A stretch of DNA of 6,190 bases from assembly GCA_025351555.1 (NCBI GenBank), contig JANXVS010000271.1, positions 1 through 6,190 on the forward strand. Direction: 5' to 3'. The translations under genes were made by a program, and so were the position numbers. Below the pieces are notes generated by a model that did no database searches, had not been told where the DNA came from, and saw nothing but the letters and a program-made list of their open reading frames with translations. Shown here piece by piece: positions 1 through 4,047 of the stretch (positions are counted from its first letter, which is position 1; each line of letters opens with the position of its first letter). Origin of the DNA: Pseudomonadota bacterium (GTDB lineage Bacteria > Pseudomonadota > Gammaproteobacteria > Xanthomonadales > Rhodanobacteraceae).

Positions 1-56
1 CATAGGTCATTCCAACAGCTGACCGCTTCAGCACACCCCCGCGGTTTCCTCCATCG

Positions 57-135
57 AGGATTGTCCAACACCTGCCCATCCGACGCCGCCGCGCTCGGAC
101 AGTTCAGCGCACGCGGGCAGGCGTCGAACAATCCT
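57..135 (-). repeat. 21-bp imperfect inverted repeat, candidate minus-strand RNA hairpin
   Basis: Arms 57-77 and 115-135 are 21 nt each and separated by 37 nt. As DNA they match at 18 of 21 positions. All three differences become G-U wobble pairs if the minus strand is transcribed, giving an uninterrupted 21-bp RNA stem. On the plus strand they would be A-C mismatches. The loop holds a second short stem, TCCGA (79-83) with TCGGA (95-99). No T-run follows, so it does not look like a simple terminator. It may be part of a structured RNA or the end of a small mobile element. No family is recognised. Confidence 0.55.
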
Positions 136-153
136 TAACAAAAACGGAAGCTG

Positions 154-169
154 ACCGGTCGCGACCGGT
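154..169. repeat. 16-bp perfect palindrome
   Basis: ACCGGTCGCGACCGGT is perfectly self-complementary with no spacer. Its inner ten bases, GGTCGCGACC, occur again at 526-535. A spacer-less palindrome suits a site for a dimeric DNA-binding protein or a strand-exchange site better than an RNA hairpin. No regulator family is recognised. Confidence 0.6.
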
Positions 170-185
170 GCCAAAGTTGTGTTCC

Positions 186-243
186 GTGCAGGCGTCGTTG
201 TCCTGTATGGACAGCGGTGCCTCGGTTTGCAAAACGACGGCAC
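186..243. repeat. Branched inverted repeat
   Basis: GTGC (186-189) and CGTCGTT (193-199) pair with AACGACG (233-239) and GCAC (240-243), leaving a 3-nt bulge at 190-192. A small hairpin lies inside, TGTCC (199-203) with GGACA (209-213) around a 5-nt loop; it shares base 199 with the outer stem. Either DNA strand could fold this way. Function unknown. Confidence 0.4.
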
Positions 244-308
244 AACCACCACGACAGGCATCATCGGAACCATGAAATTTGAGCATGCGCCGCTGTTGCC
301 CGACCTGT

Positions 309-330
309 TGGTGCTGCCGCGGCAACACCA
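309..330 (-). repeat. 22-nt near-perfect palindrome
   Basis: The sequence is centred between 319 and 320 on CCGCGG and pairs over 11 positions per arm. The single mismatch, positions 314 and 325, is C-A on the plus strand but G-U on a minus-strand RNA. Flanking bases allow alternatives: TGTTGCC (294-300) can pair with GGCAACA (321-327), and GCCGCT (289-294) with AGCGGC (336-341). Confidence 0.45.
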
Positions 331-426
331 GCGCGAGCGGCACGCAAATTCAGGGCAGGTGGTCAGATCCAATCGGTACGGACGGCAAAGTCCTCAAGAA
401 TACGCACCTGAGGAGCAAATCTTGGT

Positions 427-576
427 GTGCCTAGGTCGAGAAGCCTCAAATCGCTTCGGCGATCACCTGCCCCAATGCCCTGCGGTGCCCGTGTGATGGT
501 CGTTCTGTGACAGAACCAGTGCCTGGGTCGCGACCTAAGCAACGCGGGTTGCTTTGCTAGGTATGTGCCTAGGTCG
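427..576 (+). repeat. 12-bp direct repeat GTGCCTAGGTCG
   Basis: The 12-mer occurs at 427-438 and 565-576, exactly 138 bp apart. Its inner ten bases, TGCCTAGGTC, occur a third time in inverted orientation at 868-877, where the decayed tRNA-Met copy departs from the intact one. The second copy overlaps the right arm of the hairpin at 530-577. The distribution suggests a recombination or protein-binding site rather than chance, but no matching system is recognised. Confidence 0.5.
502..516. repeat. 7-bp inverted repeat around one central base
   Basis: GTTCTGT and ACAGAAC flank a central G. The right arm is part of the 8-mer ACAGAACC (510-517), which recurs at 608-615. The left arm contributes to a TGTGACA heptamer (506-512) that also occurs further downstream. 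The compact symmetry is typical of an operator for a dimeric protein, but no regulator is identified. Confidence 0.4.
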
Positions 577-583
577 CTTTTTT
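530..583 (+). terminator. Terminator-like hairpin with T6 run
   Basis: GCGACCTA (530-537) pairs perfectly with TAGGTCGC (570-577) and is followed directly by six T residues (578-583), the arrangement of a plus-strand rho-independent terminator. The loop is long (32 nt) and holds an inner hairpin, AGCAA (538-542) with TTGCT (549-553). CTAGG (557-561) can instead pair with CCTAG (568-572), which would break the outer stem, so alternative folds as in an attenuator are possible. No gene that it would terminate is visible in this window. Confidence 0.4.
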
Positions 584-603
584 CACGAAGCGCTGCAGGT
601 TTT

Positions 604-633
604 TGCCACAGAACCTGCCACAAACGTGTCACA
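604..633 (-). repeat. Three tandem TGTGRCA repeats at 11-12 bp spacing
   Basis: Read on the minus strand, TGTGACA (633-627), TGTGGCA (622-616) and TGTGGCA (610-604) lie in the same orientation, 11 and 12 bp apart, about one helical turn. Further TGTGACA copies lie at 506-512 and 698-704 on the plus strand and at 712-718 on the minus strand. Phased copies of a short motif are typical of integrase arm-type sites, replication iterons or cooperative operators; the sequence does not say which. Confidence 0.45.
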
Positions 634-697
634 GGGGAAAATTGCCGATGAGCCCGGATCGGGTCGGTCGTGTTCACTAATCGACTGAATCGGCGGC

Positions 698-718
698 TGT
701 GACAGTTCGAGTGTCACA
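698..718. repeat. 7-bp inverted repeat TGTGACA/TGTCACA
   Basis: Arms 698-704 and 712-718 are perfect, with a 7-nt spacer. The repeat abuts the terminator that starts at 718, and its arms belong to the TGTGRCA family of the region. The half-site resembles the TGTGA/TCACA of CRP-family operators, but the spacing between those pentamers is 11 bp rather than the usual 6, so it is not called as a CRP site. Confidence 0.4.
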
Positions 719-747
719 AAAAACCCCGCGACGATGGCGGGGTTTTT
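718..747 (-). terminator. Rho-independent terminator of the tRNA-Met unit
   Basis: CCCCGC (724-729) pairs with GCGGGG (737-742) around a 7-nt loop. Read on the minus strand the stem is followed by six T residues (723-718). It lies 20 bp past the tRNA CCA end, so it should end that transcript. T residues at 743-747 make it potentially bidirectional. Confidence 0.85.
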
Positions 748-767
748 GTTGGTTGATCAAGGAGTTC

Positions 768-844
768 TGGTGGCTAGAGGCGGGATCGAACCGCCGACCT
801 CAGCATTATGAGTGCCGCGCTCTAACCGTCTGAGCTACCTAGCC
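768..844 (-). tRNA. tRNA-Met(CAT), elongator
   Basis: A complete 77-nt tRNA with encoded CCA (768-770). The acceptor stem GGCTAGG pairs with TCTAGCC, with one G-U at its base. The D stem is GCTC/GAGC. The anticodon loop is CTCATAA with anticodon CAT, and the T arm is GGCGG-TTCGATC-CCGCC. Overall it follows the E. coli elongator tRNA-Met pattern (GGCTACGTAGCTCAG..., CTCATAATGATG) rather than initiator tRNA-fMet, whose first base pair is mismatched, or the CAT-anticodon tRNA-Ile2 (GGCCCCTTAG...). It is the second unit of a tandem whose first copy is decayed, and is followed by a clear terminator. Confidence 0.95.
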
Positions 845-849
845 GAAGG

Positions 850-916
850 GGCGGGATTATACACGTGGACCTAGGCATTATGAGTGCCGCGCTCTAACCA
901 GCTGAGCTACATAGCC
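850..916 (-). pseudogene. Decayed tandem copy of tRNA-Met(CAT)
   Basis: From 916 to 868 the minus strand matches the intact tRNA-Met in 44 of 49 positions: acceptor 5' strand, D arm, anticodon arm with CAT, and variable loop. The T arm then fails. Its 5' strand and loop are replaced by unrelated bases (867-858), while the 8-mer ATCCCGCC of the T-stem 3' strand reappears at 857-850. The 3' acceptor strand and CCA are missing, and the next tRNA starts only 5 nt later. A T-for-G change at acceptor position 6 and a C-T clash in the anticodon stem add to the damage. It cannot fold as a tRNA. Alternatively, the ATCCCGCC match is chance and this is only a duplicated 5' half. Confidence 0.75.
856..861 (-). 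promoter_or_regulatory. Possible -10 box (TATAAT) of intact tRNA-Met
   Basis: A perfect TATAAT lies 11 nt upstream of the mature tRNA 5' end and is followed by the C/G-rich discriminator CCCGCCCC, typical of growth-rate-controlled stable RNA promoters. The -35 region (about CTCATA, 3 of 6) is poor and lies inside the anticodon arm of the decayed copy. It may supplement the upstream promoter at 939-967 or be fortuitous. Confidence 0.35.
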
Positions 917-938
917 GCGTCGAACAAAAGGGGGCGTG

Positions 939-967
939 ATTGTTCGTATTGCGTTGCCTGCTGTCAA
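939..967 (-). promoter_or_regulatory. Sigma-70 type promoter of the tRNA-Met unit
   Basis: On the minus strand a perfect -35 box TTGACA (967-962), a 17-bp spacer and the -10-like AACAAT (944-939, 4 of 6) are followed by CACGCCCCC, a GC-rich discriminator as in stable RNA promoters under stringent control. The expected start near 932 leaves a leader of about 15 nt before the decayed tRNA copy at 916. It points away from rppH. Confidence 0.6.
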
Positions 968-968
968 G

Positions 969-1015
969 CTCGGCAAGTCCGACAACGCCTCTAGTGCGCC
1001 CAGCGCCTTGCCGAG
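969..1015 (+). repeat. 9-bp inverted repeat between tRNA promoter and rppH
   Basis: CTCGGCAAG (969-977) and CTTGCCGAG (1007-1015) are perfect complements separated by 29 nt. The left arm begins 2 bp from the tRNA -35 box. Depending on where rppH transcription starts, the repeat could form a hairpin in its mRNA leader, or it could be a binding site between the two divergent promoters. No T-run follows on either strand. Confidence 0.4.
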
Positions 1016-1054
1016 TCAGCGCCAGCTATGGAAAAATCAGCGCCAGAAGGTTTT

Positions 1055-1058
1055 GGAG
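1055..1058 (+). promoter_or_regulatory. Shine-Dalgarno sequence fixing the rppH start
   Basis: GGAG lies 7 nt before the GTG at 1066. This supports the GTG start over the longer open frame that begins at 940. Confidence 0.75.
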
Positions 1059-1065
1059 TTTGCGC

Positions 1066-1617
1066 GTGATCGATCCCGATGGCTACCGCCCGAATGTAGG
1101 CATCATCCTGTTGCGTGAGGACGGCCACGTATTCTGGGCACGCCGCTCCTTCCGCGACGGCTGGCAGTTTCCGCAGGGCGGCATGAACAGCGACGAAACC
1201 CCGCTCGAGGCGATGTACCGCGAGTTGCATGAAGAAACCGGGTTGCGGCCGGAACACGTGCAAGTGCTCGGCGCCACCCCCGGCTGGTTGCGTTACCGCT
1301 TGCCGCGCCGCTATGTCCGGCACAATGAAAAGCCCTTGTGCATCGGCCAGAAACAGGTGTGGTTCCTGTTGCGATTCCTCGGCGATGAGTCGCAGGTGCG
1401 GCTGGATCTGACCGAGAAACCCGAATTTGATCTGTGGCGCTGGGTCGATTTCTGGTATCCGGCCGCGCATGTCGTGCAGTTCAAGCGCTCGGTTTACGAG
1501 CGCGCGTTGCGCCATCTGGCACCGTTGGCGGAAGGGCTTTGCCAATTGCCGCTGATGCAGATGCGCTCGTTGGTCGATGACCTGGGCGACATCGAGCTGG
1601 CGATCGACGCCTGTTGA
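1066..1617 (+). CDS. rppH: RNA pyrophosphohydrolase RppH (Nudix hydrolase)
   Basis: A 183-residue cytoplasmic Nudix enzyme. The family removes pyrophosphate from the 5' end of primary transcripts, leaving a monophosphate that lets RNase E begin decay. The Nudix box is complete: G38-x5-E44-x7-R52-E53-L-x-E56-E57-x-G59-L60, with Glu53, Glu56 and Glu57 as expected metal ligands and catalytic residues. Family hallmarks are [12 protein letters not shown] at the N terminus, [20 protein letters not shown] and FKRSVY. Start: the frame is open back to 940, but the GTG at 1066 has a GGAG 7 nt upstream and puts the protein in exact register with E. coli RppH ([15 protein letters not shown] at 52-54), so the extra 42 residues are rejected. 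The C-terminal tail of about 25 residues is not conserved with E. coli. The gene is divergent from the tRNA-Met unit and convergent with the kinase gene, 9 bp apart. Identity is very secure. Confidence 0.96.
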   Translation: MIDPDGYRPNVGIILLREDGHVFWARRSFRDGWQFPQGGMNSDETPLEAMYRELHEETGLRPEHVQVLGATPGWLRYRLPRRYVRHNEKPLCIGQKQVWFLLRFLGDESQVRLDLTEKPEFDLWRWVDFWYPAAHVVQFKRSVYERALRHLAPLAEGLCQLPLMQMRSLVDDLGDIELAIDAC

Positions 1618-1626
1618 TGCCAGAAA

Positions 1627-4047
1627 CTACACCGCGCTTTTAGCCAGCAGCGAATTCAGCTCCACCGTCACACGCGCAAATGTGCGTTTAATCTGGGCCA
1701 CGACGATCGGCGCTTCGTTGCCTAAAGTCCCTGAGCGCGCGCCGTGCTCCAGGCGCTTGGCCAGTTCCGACAAACCCAGCGCGCCGAGGTTGGCGCTGGT
1801 GGATTTGAGCGAGTGCGAGGGTGCGATCAAGCCTTCGTTATCGCCGCGCGCTGCCGCCTGATCCAACGCCGCCAGGGCTTTGGGGGTGTCTTCAAGATAG
1901 ACCTGCACCAGCTCGGTGAATTCGTCGCCCATCACATCCAGCAGGTCGCGCACGACGTCCTTATCCAGCACGCTGTCAGGGCCAGCCAGCGCGCCGGCGT
2001 GCTCCAGCGTTGGCGCGAGCGCGCGGACAGGCACCGCCGGCGTGGTGGGTGCCGCGTGTGTGGGCTTGCTCGCGGCGGCGACATTGCGCGACGTCGCGCC
2101 GGCCGGCAGCCAGCGGCGCAGGGTCTGTTCGAGCAGGGCGCGATTGAGCGGCTTGGACATGTAATCGTCCATGCCGGTGTTCAGGCACTTGTCGCGGTCG
2201 CCGGCCATCGCGTTTGCAGTCATGGCGATGATGGGGATACGTTTGCCGGGTGTCTGCGCTTCATTCTGGCGCTGGATGCGTGTAGCCGTATAGCCGTCCA
2301 TCACCGGCATCTGGCAATCCATCAATACCGCATCGAATGGCTGCTGCTGGATCTGCTCGAGCGCCTCCTTGCCGTTCTCGGCGACGACGTAGCTCAGTCC
2401 GATCAAACTGATCAGACGCTGTGCGACCTGGCGATTGACCGGATTGTCTTCAACCAGCAGCACATGTCCGGCCAGCGGCAGCGCCGCGGCTGCGGGCGGG
2501 TTGATCTGCACCTGCGGCATGTCGTCCGCGCGCGGCGCGAGCAGGCTGGCGCTGGCCGCGGTGGATTCGCTGGCGCCGAGCAGTTTGAGTAATACCTCGC
2601 GCAACTCGGCTTCGCTCCAGCGGCGCGGCAGCACGGCCGCGCGCGGTTCTGCACCGAGATCGCTGGGTGCGGGCTCGTCGCCGAGCAGGAGCAGGCAGCG
2701 TGCGCGATTGAGCGTAGGCTCGCGGATAACATTGCGGACAAGCCCCAGCGCGCTGCTGGCGGGCAAGGTGGCGGCGTCAATGATGAGCAGGTCGTAAGCC
2801 AAGGTTTCGCCCATACTGGCTGCCGAGCGCAGCTTGCCGAGCGCATCGGCGGCGGCGGCGGCTTGCTGGAAGGTCACGCTCCACGCCGCGAAATAGCCGC
2901 TCAAGCGGCGCACGCAGGTCTGGTCGGCACTCAACACCAGCGCACGCGAGCCGTGCAGGTCGCGGCGGGTGGCGACGTCACCCACGGCCTTGAGCATGGG
3001 CACGCTGAACCAGAACATCGAGCCCTTGCCCAACTCGGAGCGCACGCCGATCTTGCCGTGCATCAGCTCGACGATTCGCTTGCAGATAACCAGGCCCAGG
3101 CCGGTGCCGCCGTGGATGCGCGTAGTGGAGGCATCCGCCTGTGAGAACGCCTGGAACAATTTCGCCGCCGCCTCCGGCGCAATGCCGACGCCGGTATCCT
3201 TCACCGCGAACAGCAGCTCGTAATGCGTACGCGTCTCGCCGCGCTTGCCGACATGGATCGCTACCGAGCCGCGTGCGGTGAACTTGATCGCATTGCTCAC
3301 CAGGTTGGTCAGCACCTGGCGCAGCCGCGTCGGATCGCCGCGCACGGCCAGGCGCACCTCCGGTTCAATGGTCACGCTGAATTTCAAGCCCTTGGCCTCG
3401 GCGCTTTTTTCCATCAGCCGGCGCACGGAGTCGAGTGCTTCGCGCAGATTGATGCCGACGCTTTCCAGTTCGAGTTTGTTGGCTTCGATCTTGGAGTAGT
3501 CAAGAATATCGTCGACGATGCGCAGCAGCTCGCGCGCGGATTTGTAGGCGGTTTGCAGATAGTCCAGCTGGTCTGGCGCCAATTTGGTAGAAAGCAAAAT
3601 GTCCAGTAGTGGAATAATTCCATTGAGCGGCGTGCGGATTTCATGGCTCATCGTGGCCAGGAATTCGCTCTTGGCCATCATCGCCGCTTCGGCGTCCTGT
3701 TTGGCTTGCAGCAATTCGCGCTGCACGTTGCGCAGTTTTTCAAGCTCGGCCAGCAATCCGGCATGCGCCGGGGCGATGGCGCTGCCTGCCGCCGGCGCAA
3801 CAGCGGCGACCGCGGGCGCGATGGTCGCCGCGTCCACCAGACCGAATGCATAGGCGCGCCAGCCGATCCAGCCGCCGAGCGCAGCCAGCACCAGCAACGG
3901 CGCGATCCACACCGCTTGCTGCGGCGGCAATGCGAATGGCGCGCCGAGGCCGACGACAACGACGATCGCCAGACTCACGCGTACGATCCAGGGCGCGCGC
4001 GCATGCAGGCGCCGCAAGGAATTTTCAAAGCGTGAGGAAGTGGTCAT
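1627..4047 (-). CDS. Membrane hybrid histidine kinase with REC and HPt domains
   Basis: An 806-residue inner-membrane hybrid kinase. Two hydrophobic segments (about 20-40 and 46-70) flank only a few residues, so there is no periplasmic sensor domain. A linker rich in Ala and Pro follows, then a coiled coil (about 97-127) and HisKA with [10 protein letters not shown], phosphorylated His135. The ATPase domain carries N248/N252, DTGVGI (284-289) and GGTGLGL (313-319). A first receiver-like domain (about 366-490) keeps Asp424 but has lost most of the acidic pocket and the usual KP motif, so it is probably a pseudo-receiver. The second receiver (about 528-646) is complete: Glu533-Asp534, Asp577, Thr610, Lys632. 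The C-terminal HPt (about 700-800) has HSLKS with His745. An H-D-H relay is therefore possible within one chain. The ATG directly follows the stop of the upstream gene (TAAATG) without a clear Shine-Dalgarno, so translation is probably coupled. The architecture resembles BarA- and RpfC-type kinases; no gene name is justified. The signal is unknown. Confidence 0.93.
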   Translation of the reverse strand: MTTSSRFENSLRRLHARAPWIVRVSLAIVVVVGLGAPFALPPQQAVWIAPLLVLAALGGWIGWRAYAFGLVDAATIAPAVAAVAPAAGSAIAPAHAGLLAELEKLRNVQRELLQAKQDAEAAMMAKSEFLATMSHEIRTPLNGIIPLLDILLSTKLAPDQLDYLQTAYKSARELLRIVDDILDYSKIEANKLELESVGINLREALDSVRRLMEKSAEAKGLKFSVTIEPEVRLAVRGDPTRLRQVLTNLVSNAIKFTARGSVAIHVGKRGETRTHYELLFAVKDTGVGIAPEAAAKLFQAFSQADASTTRIHGGTGLGLVICKRIVELMHGKIGVRSELGKGSMFWFSVPMLKAVGDVATRRDLHGSRALVLSADQTCVRRLSGYFAAWSVTFQQAAAAADALGKLRSAASMGETLAYDLLIIDAATLPASSALGLVRNVIREPTLNRARCLLLLGDEPAPSDLGAEPRAAVLPRRWSEAELREVLLKLLGASESTAASASLLAPRADDMPQVQINPPAAAALPLAGHVLLVEDNPVNRQVAQRLISLIGLSYVVAENGKEALEQIQQQPFDAVLMDCQMPVMDGYTATRIQRQNEAQTPGKRIPIIAMTANAMAGDRDKCLNTGMDDYMSKPLNRALLEQTLRRWLPAGATSRNVAAASKPTHAAPTTPAVPVRALAPTLEHAGALAGPDSVLDKDVVRDLLDVMGDEFTELVQVYLEDTPKALAALDQAAARGDNEGLIAPSHSLKSTSANLGALGLSELAKRLEHGARSGTLGNEAPIVVAQIKRTFARVTVELNSLLAKSAV

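Larger units (their letters stand above)
1..767. other. Gene-poor, repeat-rich region next to the tRNA-Met 3' end
   Basis: No open reading frame here is convincing. The longer ones lack Shine-Dalgarno sequences, use codons unlike the neighbouring genes (frequent CTA, AGA, AGG and CGA) and match no family I recognise. The stretch instead holds at least eight inverted repeats, two direct-repeat families and two terminator-like hairpins, listed separately. It lies immediately downstream of an intact tRNA 3' end, a favoured target of tyrosine integrases, so it may be the decayed border of an integrated element. This is inference: no integrase gene is visible and the second attachment site would lie outside the window. 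An alternative is one or more structured non-coding RNAs. Confidence 0.6.

Noticed and set aside
28..372. Minus-strand open frames of 79 and 114 codons
   Set aside because: They need TTG or GTG starts without ribosome sites, overlap each other in different frames, and run through the 21-bp stem and two palindromes; composition is cysteine- and arginine-rich as in non-coding GC-rich DNA.
363..677. Minus-strand 104-codon open frame with a GTG start
   Set aside because: No Shine-Dalgarno, many codons rare in the neighbouring genes (CTA, AGA, AGG, CGA), no family recognised, and its sequence is mostly accounted for by the hairpins and repeats in the same stretch. A small real gene cannot be fully excluded.
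698..718. CRP-type operator
   Set aside because: The TGTGA and TCACA halves are 11 bp apart instead of 6, and no promoter is adjacent.
1..767. CRISPR array, rRNA, tmRNA or a known group II intron domain V
   Set aside because: No regularly spaced repeats of 23-40 bp, and none of the conserved cores of these RNAs is visible.
868..916. Second functional tRNA-Met
   Set aside because: The T arm, 3' acceptor strand and CCA are missing and one anticodon-stem pair is broken.
940..1065. N-terminal extension of RppH from the upstream TTG at 940
   Set aside because: The extra 42 residues are not RppH-like, overlap the tRNA promoter, and the GTG at 1066 has a well-placed GGAG and exact register with E. 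coli RppH.
1744..2592. Long plus-strand open frame opposite the kinase gene
   Set aside because: It is the antisense shadow of clear receiver and HPt coding sequence; its length is expected in high-GC DNA.
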